NCBI GenBank assembly: GCA_963924555.1
Contig: OZ004595.1
Location: 1,488,001-1,552,000, forward strand
DNA: 64,000 nt
Source: Crambe crambe
Lineage: Eukaryota > Porifera > Demospongiae > Poecilosclerida > Crambeidae
Direction of reading: 5' to 3'
Shown here in pieces: positions 1 through 12,396 of this stretch. The notes below the pieces were generated by a model, which was not told the origin of the DNA, made no database searches, and saw only the letters and a list, made by a program, of their open reading frames with translations. Both the position numbers and the translations under genes were made by a program. The first letter of the stretch is position 1. Each line of letters starts with the position of its first letter.

Positions 1-51
1 GGTTGTCACAGAAATAGCCGAAGGAGGGCCCAAATCAAGTTCGAAGTGTGA
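1..51 (+). CDS. C-terminal end of an upstream tandem paralogue of the mosaic matrix protein
   Basis: The first 51 bases are 17 codons ending in TGA. They match the last 51 bases of the complete mosaic gene (13681-13731) with two substitutions, and similarity continues into the 3' flank. The window therefore opens inside the last exon of a second copy of that gene. Only the C-terminal tail is visible, so nothing can be said about the rest of the copy. The offset between the two tails is 13,680 bp. Confidence 0.8.
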   Translation, partial: GCHRNSRRRAQIKFEV

Positions 52-701
52 TAAAACCTCACCCAATTTATTTTGCTTCTAGTTTTACTATAATTGTGGA
101 TAATGACCTGCTGATCTAGTATGATACTGTAATGACCTGCTGTTCTATTATAATTAGTATGATACTGTAATGACCTGCTGTTCTATTATAATATGGTGTC
201 TTACAAAAGTGTGAAGCTAATCACAAGTAAGCTATAACAACAAAAATAAAAATTTAATTGTAAACATGAATTATCTAACGAAAATTTTTCTAATTTATGG
301 TTGCATTGGTTGTATTACACTGATTGCATTGGTTGTATTACACTGATTGTGTTGTTAAATTCGTTGCAATAATTCCAAGCAAAGTGAATCGCTTTTTAAT
401 GACGATCGATGATGACCATGCAAGGCATACACTCTGCACCATATCCAGTGATCATTGTTTCAGACTTAGCTGGCTTCTACCGCTTCAAAACAATAGCAGC
501 TGCAATTATAGAATAAGGATTTTCTTTACCATATCAATGGTGGCTATTTCGGTAAACGACGATAATTGCATTATGCTCTATGGAGATTGTGCAACAAAAT
601 GGCCATGGACTGTTGACATGGTAAAAAGATGCAGCTCTATCTTCAGCATGTTGGCCTTCTTAAGATACGTATGCTGCTTTTCCATTCAATCATAAGTATA
701 G

Positions 702-740
702 GTGTTGTCCAAGCCACCCACCCAGTAACATTTTCTCCAG
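702..740 (+). pseudogene. Relic of gene B exon 3
   Basis: The bases after the tatag at 697-701 resemble gene B exon 3 (14781-14828), including the acceptor and the stretch encoding a Pro-rich linker. There is a gap and several substitutions, and no CARD exon is recognisable upstream. It supports duplication of the mosaic gene and gene B as one unit followed by decay of the gene B copy. Confidence 0.45.
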
Positions 741-1302
741 CATCAACTACATGTATAGGACATCACGGCTCTTAAGTTGCATTTTTACAGAACCAGTTAG
801 CCATCCACCTCTTTCTGTTCCCAAGATAGCATTTCCCCCATTAATTAATTATTTAAGAATGTAAGTTTGGCTGTACAAAACTAGCAATTGAAATGAGTCC
901 TTTTTTTTAATCAGTTTAATTGAAATCGTTATGATGATTATATAATGGTATTGAGTAAGTCACAATGCTTTCAAAGATGACTTTCTGGTTTTTGGACATC
1001 AAGATAGCTACTGACTGAGGCCAGTCTTTGTTTTGTGGATCTAAAAGGTAAGTATTCATGTTCACAGCTACCTAATTACCTTGGAGTTTGATATTATAGT
1101 TGAAGCCTGCCTTTTTACCCTGGTGGGCCAGGGGCTTCAATAGGGAGATAAGGAGACTGAAGGTGTGATTGGGACATGGAGTTTGTAAACATAATAATAA
1201 TTATAATACTGTAGGCTGTAGCTAATAAAGCCATTTACAATCTCAGATTCTTGTTCAGCTGACATAACATTTACAATCTAATAGCCACCTGCTCTTCATA
1301 CT

Positions 1303-1465
1303 CTGGTGATAAGATTGTTTACCTTGACTGTGTTTGTATAGTGGTTAATTTGTACATGTCTGACTTGACCTTCACTGATAATGGGAACCCTATTGTCCCT
1401 GATCTGGTTGTAGATCAGTCCACGCTCGGAGAAGTTGATCAGACCATCAGAGAGGAAATTGGTAT
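1303..1465. pseudogene. Possible RasGEF catalytic-domain relic with an internal inversion
   Basis: On the plus strand 1343-1390 encodes NLYMSDLTFTDNGNP, close to the DLTFxEEGNP signature of RasGEF domains. On the minus strand 1459-1400 encodes DGLINFSERGLIYNQIRD, close to the GLINFSKR..IxxxIRE segment that follows it in RasGEF proteins. The two halves are adjacent but on opposite strands, as if one was inverted. No open gene surrounds them. The motif match is short, so this remains tentative. Confidence 0.35.
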
Positions 1466-2271
1466 ACATTAGATATTTCAGTCACTGCAGACACTATTGG
1501 GACCCAGAATGCCCTGGGGTTATTACTTAATTACATAATTAGGGGTACATAATTTGTATTTCATTCATGAGGAATTCCACTGTATCGTTGTAGGATAAAG
1601 CTGTACAACTTTGAAAAGGTGCCTGCCCTTCATGAAAGCATAACAAAGTTCCATTTCCTGGACACTGATATTTTGTATGACATCTCCCTACAAAGAGAGT
1701 GAATAACAGCTGCTTAAAAAGACTAGATATCTCAGATTCTATTATATTTACCACTGTAAACAATAGCATGGTGCTCTGTGATTTTGCCTCATTCTTTGGA
1801 TAAAGGAAAGTGAGAGTCAGAACTCTAGCTATTTTGTCAGAATTTGTTATGAACTTTTGTGTGTGTATTCATTATTTTATTGATCAATGTTGCAATTATA
1901 TTTTATAATAATATTATATTAATTCATGAACTACATGAACTACCAATACAAGTTTTTTTATACAAGTTGTTGCTATTTTTATGTAGTTAGCTGGTAAGAT
2001 TAGTTGTTTTCGAACAGCTTGCTGATAGTTTCCACTGAATTGTAAATGATTATGTAGCAAGCTAAACTTAATGTTTTGATGCTTTCAGTTCAGTATTGTT
2101 TGCTACTCATCTTGCAGAATCTGATATTCGTCATTGGCAACCAGTCATAGTGTCGCCACGATAACTTGGAACTACACAAAAGTGGGGAAGGTTATCCAAA
2201 CTATAGTACTGGTCTGGTTAGAGTAGGCACGCGCATTGGAATTATAATGTGGGTGTGGCTCAATCGTGAAT

Positions 2272-2279
2272 TATAAAAG
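2272..2279 (+). promoter_or_regulatory. TATA-box-like site of the mosaic gene
   Basis: TATAAAAG lies 42 bp upstream of the ATG at 2322. The spacing suits a core promoter with a short 5' leader. No other core element is obvious, and the start of transcription is not known. Confidence 0.4.
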
Positions 2280-2321
2280 AAAGTCCTTTGGCGGTGCGGC
2301 TAGGCTGTGACAGTGTGAATA

Positions 2322-3942
2322 ATGCAGAACCTTCTTCTTTGCATTATACTGGTTAGCACCAGCGTAATTGCTCAACCAGGGTGAGTCGATCTCAAGCACG
2401 TCTGAGTGTAGCTGCATTCATGGATGAGCTAACTGCATGGCAGTTGCTCCATCTTATTATTCCAGACTATCTATCTATTCATTCTCATTAGTGTTATCTA
2501 CACATCAATCTTGCGACCAGCATATCGAAGAAGATCACGATCAGAAGGTTATACTACCAGTTGTGGGTTTGCGGGTTGGAGAAGATGTGGTCGGTGAGTG
2601 TAGCAGTATTAGCTACATAGTTGGAACTACTATTGTTGTTGTTGTTGTTGTTGTGTTGTTGTTGTTGTTGTTGTTTAGTACTCGGACGGTTTATTACCGA
2701 GAATATAGCCCCACATACTCTATGAGACGTGGATGTGCCAATGGATACAGCGGACCCTTTTCTGGATTTCCTTACTGCTCGCGTAAATATTTAATTTTAT
2801 GGTTATAGCTAATATATAATTACTGTAGCACGAATTAGAGGTAAGCTGGAACAATAAAATTTAAAAACCACTGAGGACTTTTTTTTTTGCTATCACTTAT
2901 TTTTGCAGCTATATGTACTCCTAATTGTGTCAATGGTAACTGCAATGCTCCGAACAGATGTTCATGTAACAGTGGATATCAAGGTGTCCTCTGCAACACA
3001 GGTAGGTAGTCTATTACAACCACTCTACCATGTCAGCTACAATGTGGGTAGTCTATTGCACTCTACCGTGTCAGCTACAATGTAGGTAGGTAGTCAATCA
3101 CTCTGCCATGTCAACTACAATGGAACTGCTGTAGTGAGATCACCTCTCCATTATGTCATTAATTAAGGCCACTTATTTTATGGACCCACAGGTGCAGAGT
3201 GTAAGTAGCTAGGTTAATAAGGAGAGAGGTCGCTTATTAATGGCCCACAGGTGCACAACAGCCTAAAGCAGGTTTCTAAAGAGATCACCTTCCTATTAAG
3301 GCTGGCCTGCAGTAAGCCTATGCTCTAAAGAGACCACCTCCCAGGTTTCACTATGCTCTAAAGAAACAACCTTAATTCTAATTATGCTTTCCCACAGGCT
3401 AAACTATACCCTATTTGGGCAAGCAAAGTAAGCCCATGCACACCGTTAGTGGAAAATAAGTAATAAGTGGACCCATTATAATGTGCAATGACAACCTTGA
3501 AAGAAGATATTTTTTTCTCTATAGATAAAAATGAGTGTGCCATTAATAAAGGAGGCTGCGATCACGATTGTACTAACACTGTGGGGAGTTTCCAGTGCTC
3601 ATGCAATGATGGATTCCTACTCAACCCAAACCAAAGGACTTGTAGAGGTAGTGCACAGTGCATGTGTGGTTGTGCTATGTCAACTTTCTATTATCCACTC
3701 ACTAGTGATCTGTTGTATTAGAGTTTGCATAGCTATTAGCCACCCAACTCATAGTCTATGTAGTACTATTATAAGAAAAATCCATCTTAGTGGCTGCTAG
3801 ACACTCATCCAGACATTGTATAGTGGAATCTACACTGACTTTTGAGATAAGGAAAAAGTGGCCTGACTAGAGAGAGATGTCCTTGTCTCAGGGGTTAGGA
3901 ACTCCCTATACCGTGAAGAAGTGCAGCAGAAATTTTGTATTG

Positions 3943-3987
<45 letters not shown>

Positions 3988-5711
3988 CGTCGTCGTCATT
4001 GTTGTTGTTGTTGTTGCTGCTGCTGTTGTTATTGTTGTTGTTGTTGATCAAGGGTGACTGCGTAATAATCTCTTGCAGATATTGATGAGTGTGTCTCGGG
4101 TAATGGTGGCTGTACCCACACCTGTACAAATACACCAGGCAGCTTCAGGTGTTCATGCAGATCAGGATACGAGTTTGAACCAGGAAGTACCACTAGTCCA
4201 ACCAATGCTGGACGCAGTTGCACAGGTCAGAGTTCACTATTGACCCAAAAAACTGACCCAAGAATTAGCAATGGTTTTCATGCAGACATAAATGAGTGCT
4301 TGACAGCAAATGGAGACTGCGAGCAAGTGTGTACTAATTCTCCTCCTGGTTCGAGGACATGCAGTTGTAACAGCGGTTACAGACTAGAGAGTGACAATCA
4401 GGGTTGTGCAGGTGAATGAGACAATATCAGATTGCAAACCAAAATTACATGGCCTCCTTTCAAGTAGCCCAACTCCAAAGCCATTTGAAAGGAGGTATAT
4501 AACTTTTGGTTTTGCTGTTCTGGATTTCATGTTGCAAGATGCAGTAACTCTCTCTGATACATCTTATCCACAAGTTTATATGGCTACAAGAGATAGTCTA
4601 TTTTTAACCACTAGTTCTGATTGGTTGTGCAGATATCGATGAATGTGCTGGATCACTGCACAATTGTACTGGAAACGCTCAGTGTGTGAATGAAATAGGC
4701 TCCTTCCGATGCACCTGCCCCAGTGGCTATCTTCTATCCAATGAAGACTTTGCCAGCTGCAATGGTCAGTATTCCCTACACTGGTAGAATATGCTATGAC
4801 TTTGTAAATACAGCTTTTTTCACTGCTTCTTAACTATAGCCATAGAATTATATTATTGTTGTTATAGTTGCTATTCAAGTGAAGTATAATAATATTGACT
4901 ACATTATTACTGCAGATATTGATGAGTGTGCTCTGGGCCTCTCAGGATGCAATCAGATATGTAGCAACACGATCGGCAGCTTCCAGTGTTCTTGTAATGA
5001 AGGATACAAACTAAGCAGTGATAATTTGACATGTGTAGGTGAGGAATAGGCTGCATAAAGATTATGATAGCAGTAGAAATAGTAGTTGTTATCCCCATCC
5101 CCCCGTAATAAAAAGATGGAAGTTTTCTCAATTAACATCTGTATTATTACTGCACAGACATAGATGAGTGTGAACTGGAAATAGACAACTGCCACCATCA
5201 CTGCACCAACACTGTGGGAAGCTTCCAGTGCAGCTGTTCAAGAGGTTTCATTCTAACTACTGATCAAGCAAATTGTGTCCGTAAGTTCTAGCTATTCTTT
5301 GTGTTAGAGTGTTGAAGATATCATTTCACGTTGCGGCTGCAGGTCAACGGTGTCCCACTTTGATTCAGCCCCTGAATGGTCGATTTCTTGGTCCCTGCGA
5401 CAATAGGACAGGTGGTATATGTGGCTTTAGTTGCAATCGTGGCTACACCCTAAGAGGCAATAGCTTGCGAGTATGTACTCCATTCTTGACTTGGACTGGA
5501 ACTGATACAATCTGTGAGCCTCTTCTTTGCGTGCCTCTAGAAGCACCAGAAAATGGAGCCATCTTGCCACCATGTAATCAAGAGTTTATGTCATCTTGTT
5601 CGATTATTTGCACCATTGGGTACAAACGTCAGGGACCAGAGAAACAAACCTGTCAACTTAGTTCCGGAGGTGTTGAATGGAGTGAAGCACCAGTCTGCAT
5701 CGGTTAGTTCT

Positions 5712-5807
<96 letters not shown>

Positions 5808-8800
5808 TTCATGATTATTTGCTATTGTATTATTCCATAACATAGAGACAAACCCTCTCTCTGCTTCATGATTATTTGCTATTGTATTATTCCATAACAT
5901 AGAGACAAACCCTTGTGACCCCAATCCCTGCGAAAACAACGGCATTTGTTCGACAGCTGAGAAGACAACTTCAGAGGAACAATCCTTTCAATGCAATTGT
6001 GATCAAACAGGCTTCGAGGGCCCCACCTGCAACAGGGGCATTGTGACCACACCTTTCATCCCAACTTTGATTGAGAATGAAATGAGCATGTTCAATATCA
6101 GTGCAAAGCCTCAGATGGATCTGGTTATTGGTCTCAGTGCTGGCCGTGCAGTGGAAGTACGACCTCGTACTTTAGTTATAAGTCGAACCAGTCCAACTGC
6201 TACCTTCCAGATGATGGGAACAAGAGCTGGACATTATGCTCTAAGATACGAACTTTCAGGATCAGTTTCTGATGGATTTGAAGTACCTGAGAATTCGCCC
6301 GTTTTGGTGTCGCAGACAAGAAATATGAATGAAATTAACCGTTACTTCAGATCAACACACAAAGAACCTGGGTTTTTAACTGAAAGTTGCTGCTCTTCAG
6401 GAAGAGTTGATTTTATGTATGGAGAATGTCCAATGTCAACGGAGAGCGTCATATTTCAGTCAACTTGCACTTGGCTTTCAAGAAGAAGTGTCAATTTTGA
6501 AACAAGTGGTATAGTCTTTGCCCAGTACAAAACATTGAGTCTCCCTCTTTCCATTAGTGGAGTGAAAATCGAATACGATGGAGAAAGTGGAGCGATTTCT
6601 AGCAGTCTCTCAGAGAGGCCCATCTCCAGCTGCAAGCAGTGTCCTGAAAATCGAGCTGGATATTCAATCAAAAACATGTGTTACCACTATCCGTTCAATT
6701 CTGGTGACGTGGAAGATTTTCTAAAATCTCGTTCTCTCGCTAATACTTACCTTGATCGCATAAAGCACATGTTTCCTTCATGGCTGTCAATTTCACTTCC
6801 CACAAGAGAAACAACTGCTATATCTTACGATGGTATTGATTTTGCAGCTCAACTAGTCGAACAAGGTGACGTCTCTGATATCAGTGGATGTGAACGCATT
6901 GTAGCAGATGATCCTGGTCTGTATGTTGTCTTACGTTACAGCCATGACTTTACGATATCTGTTGAGGGAGAGACAGCAAGATACAACTCCTCTGGTTCAT
7001 CCAATAATCTCCCTGTGTGTATTGCAGTCAATCTTTGTAAAGAAATGATGTCTCCTGTGTACCAAGCTCTTCCCTCTGTCGTGCAACCAGTGATTCGTAA
7101 GCTTCCAGTGATGGAGTCGTACAATCATGAAGGCTGGGAGTTCAGTATTGAGAGTGTGACCTTCTACAACGCCTCCAGGAATCTAACCATCTCGGAGATG
7201 TACTGGAACGGACTGAACTATCGGATGCCAGAACTTCCCGATTTCAATCTAAAGATGGTTATCACTGGTTCGATTCCTTTCACATCATCACCATGTCAAC
7301 ACCTGTCAATAGATGTGGATTTCACAGGATCACTATCACGGACTTTTCCAGATGGAGAGGTACATTGGCTTATAATTATCATATTTATTTTTAATGGTCA
7401 CATTATCCATTGTTCTCACAGAATAGAAGGGGTTATTTGAATGGTGACACCACTCTCACCATGTTGACAAAGATTGATGGAAAATCTAACAACCTATTTC
7501 TAAGTAGCAATGTACCAGCCATTCTCTCTATAGAAGGAGGTTAGTTGATCAGCTAAGTTTATCGCTTACTTTTTAGCTGCATATGAATTTTAACCAACTC
7601 AACAATGTGTACGTATGTGATTGTTATAATTATTTTATAGATAATTCTGCCAACATGTGCACTCAAGGACTCTCGCTTCGAATGAACTATATCCCACGTT
7701 CGAATCAAACCTTCTTCTCGACTCTGTTCTCCCTGGAAGAGATAACTCCTGAATGTGAGATGGATATCTTCTTGAACATCGATCATTCTCTTACGTTTCA
7801 TGGCTTGAGTATGAGCTTGAATCACGGATGTCCACGAATTCGGCTTGATCGCCTTCTTTTCTCACAGATGGACCACAGAATTCACATGAATGAGATGAGT
7901 AGTCCAATGAGCAGCTGCTACGGGGCACCCGGTCCTGAGCTTCTCATTCAAGATCGAATCATGACAATCCACTCTACCCTGAGAAATGTGAATTCTCTAT
8001 CTCTTGGTAGATTCATCACCCTCAATCAGCCAATGGAATTGCCTGCTATGACTATAGTCTATTCTGCTGATAATGCAGAATATAAAGCACGACTATATTC
8101 TGCTGTCATATCAATACTAGGTGCTATGATCAATTCCCCTATAATGCTGAGTGACGGATCGTTGAGTTTCTCATCACCTGCCATGCTGTACGATAAATAC
8201 AATGCAGAAGTTAGAGTAACAGCATCCACAAATGTTCCATGGGAAAGAATCGTATTGGATGCAAATGTTCAGCTTGGTGATGGAGAAGTAACTGATATTG
8301 AAGAGTACGTGCAAGAGTACATCAAGGAAGATGTAGTTCAAAGGGCAAGAATGAGAGAAATGAGAGCTCAAATGGCAGTAGATCGAGCAGAAGAACAACT
8401 AACTACTCTTGAAATGGAGTACTCCTTGCGAATTGAGGAGTATAGAGATGCTAATACTTCCTACCAGCAAGCTTTGAGCATGGTGGAGTCTGCGATGGAA
8501 AATCTGACCCGTGCTGAGGAAACATTTCAAAATGCAAATGATGAACTCCGGGAAGCAGAAATGGCACTCAACAATGTCTGTAAGGAAGAGGATTGCATGG
8601 ACGTGGATGTAGAGAGAGAAGAATGTACTATGTGTTACGAGAATAGGTTCACGGAAGGGAGAGTTCCTTGTTTAGTACCAACACAAGTGCTCAGGTGTTC
8701 CACTGTGGTAGCAAGAGTCATACCGAGGTACGGCTATCGTTTTGTTACATGTTGCAGTCGTTCATGCGTGAGGCTCTTCTTCATTTTCTTCTTCTCTTCA

Positions 8801-11800
8801 TGCGGAGGTTATTGTCGTGGGGTATGCAAGCTTGTACGATATTACCAAGAAGTGAGAGAGCGACGATGTCAGGATGTCACTGAACTAGTGCAATCGACTT
8901 GTCCCCAGCGAAGTTTGGATGAACGCATTCCTACACAGTGCTGCCAAAATGTTACTGTGAGTGTCGAGAACACAGAGTGCAAGGAAGAGTGCAGAAATGG
9001 TAGGGGGCTTGCAGTCCAAGGACTCCAGCAGTCAAGGGAGGACTTGGCTGCACCTTTCAGGGCACTTGAAGATGCTCGAAGAAGTTTATCCACTACTCGC
9101 AGTGTCTTATCAAGAGAAACCGTTCGCAGAGATAATGCTAGAAGGATGAGGGACCAGATCACGTCTCCACTTGAGAATGCCAGAAATGCTAAACACCTCA
9201 GCATTCAAAATAAGATGAAAATTCTCCAAGAGATAGAAAAAAACCTAAGGCTGGCAGATCAAGTTCAAGGCGTTGAAGATGGGGAGATTTTCACGGTTGT
9301 TAAAGCGTCTTTCAATGCCACAATAACTCAAGAATCACCAACTCAGGTGCTGATCTCTGTGAGATACATATCTGAGGTGTTGGAACGTAACAGAGAGGTG
9401 GTGGCTCTCTTTGACTTCACTTCATCAAGGGAGATTAATCTGCGCAAAGTTACTGAGACCATTGTTCAGGACCTGTTAAACACTTTTTCTTCGAGAGTCA
9501 GGAGATCTCTTGTTAGATTCCCAAGACAAGTTGATCAAGGAGGAGCTGAAATGGCGGAAAGACCTCAGAATCAAGTCCAATTCGAGGAAAACTGTGTAGC
9601 TTCTACACTCATAAAGAACTTCATCAAAGAATTGGAGGCAAGTCTTGAGCTATTAAAGAAGAAGAATGATGAAATACTGACCACACTGAAGGAGTCCATT
9701 CACAGACTGATGGAAAATATGGAGAAGAGAAATACTGCAGATGTAAATCTTGAAGCACTTGGAGCTTTTCTTAATGGCACAGTGAATATCTCCATGAATA
9801 TGCAGAAGGAAACGAATGATTACAAGCAATATCTCCAGCAGTTGATTGAAATAGCCACCAACACGATCAAAAATATTAATAGTTCAAGCTTTGTCATGTG
9901 GCAGACATCAACGGAAGTGCTCTATAATGATATTGATTCAGTCATTGGTTATCCATGCAGCGGATTTACTGACTGCCTAGAAGTCGTGACAGATCAAGCA
10001 GAGAAGCTTGTTGCAGATTTACCAGCTTCCCCAGGAAAGGCACGACTTGAAAGAGCACTTAAAAGATCTTCATCCGATTTGATAACATTGGCTACTTCAA
10101 TGAATTTGAGTGTACCAGATGCAATTGAAATCGTATTAGTATTCAAGAATGTCACAGAATCGAACCTCATAAACAGTTATTGGTGTAGCTCTCCTCCTGA
10201 GATTACTGAGCAACCTCCAATCCAATTCAACGTCTCTTCAAAAAGTGTCTTGATTCTGAATTGTTCTGCCAGATCTTTGCTTCCCATGACCATCCACTGG
10301 AGGAAGGAGGGGTCACCCATTCCCAACGCTCACAACTCCACATTAAGAGTTGAAAATGTGCAGCTATCAGAGAGTGGGAATTACACTTGTGTCTTCAGCA
10401 ATGCAGTTGGAGCCAACGAATCACTTGTGACTGAGGTCCAAGTGTACGAACTCCCTCAGTTCTTCTCTGTGCTTGAACCTTTGACAACAGTCGTAGGGAA
10501 TGAGAGTGGGGCATGGTTTTCCTGCAATGCCAGCGGCTTTCCATACCCTGGCTGGAAGTGGTACTTCAAATCGGACCTCTCCGATCCGTGGATTGAAATT
10601 CCTGATGAAATAATCAATGAACTGACCATCGTTTCTCCACAGTTTAAAGACCAGGGGTGGTACACTTGTGAAGCGTACAATTTTCACGGCTACAAGAGAG
10701 CGGAACCTGTGTATCTCACAGTTCTTTCCAAAACAGTCAGCCAGCTCAGCATGGGGGTTAGATTCGTGCTTTCTCTTGATACTGGTGATATATCTAGTGG
10801 ATTATTTGGTGGAAGTGGTGATGCCATCCGTTGCTCTATTGATGATCTAACAGAAATTGTTTCAGATTTTCTTACAGATCAGATTGGAATGGGCAAAGCC
10901 TCTGCTGAATCTTTGAACATCACTTTCGACTCCAGTGCTATGGAGTATTCTGTGTCTTTCATAGTCGTGAGCAAGAATGTGACAGATAATGATACTCACT
11001 CTGCTGCCTTAAACAAAGTTCAAAACCAAGCACTGCCTTCTCGTAGGGACGTGCAGCGAGTGAAGAAGTCTCTCCAAGGTGTCTTTGTTCAGAGAGAGAT
11101 TTCCCTAATGTGTAACGACCATGAGTTGGAGTTCAAGAGGAATTCTCTCAATTTTGACATATTCACATACCTCTGCCCGCGAGGACAAGAGCTAAGCTCA
11201 GACTTCCTGTTTTGTGGTGAGTAGTAATATCATAATGGCTGACTTGAAAGTTTGGCAAATACCATTTAAAATCCACCTGTACAGAGGATTGCAGGTTGGT
11301 TGAGGGAGAAGATTTGCTTATTGACATAGCTAATATACCACTAGCCATTGTTCAGAACAATAGCTAGTGGCCTCTTACGTAAACAAGCAAAGTCAACCAA
11401 CCTGCAATCCTCTGTATCAGGGAGAAAACAGTAATTTATTTCACCAGTACTGACAAGGATGTTTAATATGGTCTTACTTAACTCCCTTGTACAATTAATT
11501 CCCATAGTTAGTTGCCCTCCGGGCCAATACCAGAAGGTGACCGAAGGAGTACGAGTCTTCAATGGAGAAGGGTTGAAAGAGAAGTACCCAGTCTGTCGCA
11601 ACTGTCCAGTCAGCACATTTGCAGATGGCATGGGGAGAAGTGTGTGTCAACCATGTCCCATCTACCATCAAACTACATCCTCAGGCTCAAAATCTCCTCA
11701 AGACTGTTATGGTTGGTGACGAAATCGTTAAATTTTGTGTAATGAGATTCTCATAATAGTAGCTAATTATCAGTAACTAATGATAGGGTCCTCCCTCTTA

Positions 11801-12364
11801 TGTTATTCCTGCATGATCAAGATGATAGATGTCACTTATAGTGCATGCCATGCAGCCATTGTCCTTTGTAAGGAGGTTCTTTTCTCTTGGATCAGGTAAA
11901 AAGTGTACCAGTAACCATTGTATTTGGCTATAGTACACTAGCTATAAAAACAAATGTGTAAAAAAAAACAACAACAGCAATAACAACAACAGCAATAACA
12001 ACAACAACAACAACAACAGATAACCTAAAAATGAGTTGTTTTACACATTAGTTGTAAGTTATCAGCAGAGCTAGCTAAGTTACTAGACCACTTGTTTACA
12101 AAATTTAGTTACCATCAGATCAGTGTTGGGACTAATGCAGCAAGGAACAAAATAACAAACATGTTTACTTTTGTTGTGTGTGTAATAATGATATAGTTGA
12201 TCCTCTGCTGATCGAGTGCAGTACTGAAAGTGCTGGGAGCCAGGTTGAAATTGACTGCAAAACTAATAGGCCATCTATCTCCACCCTCTGCTCCTTTGAT
12301 GGAGGCTTGGAACACCAGTGTACGTCATCATCCTAATCAGCATGATGTATATATGTGTGACACT

Positions 12365-12396
<32 letters not shown>

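Larger units (their letters stand above)
52..2321. other. Intergenic region with relics, upstream of the mosaic gene
   Basis: I see no intact gene here. The stretch at about 541-690 resembles 14578-14735, which lies in an intron of gene B, so the region between the two mosaic copies seems to hold the remains of a duplicated gene B. A RasGEF-like relic sits at 1303-1465. The other reading frames are short and show no recognisable domain. Confidence 0.6.

Noticed and set aside
3830-4223. Poly-Asn and related minus-strand open frames
   Set aside because: They come from the TTG microsatellite and the reverse of an EGF exon.
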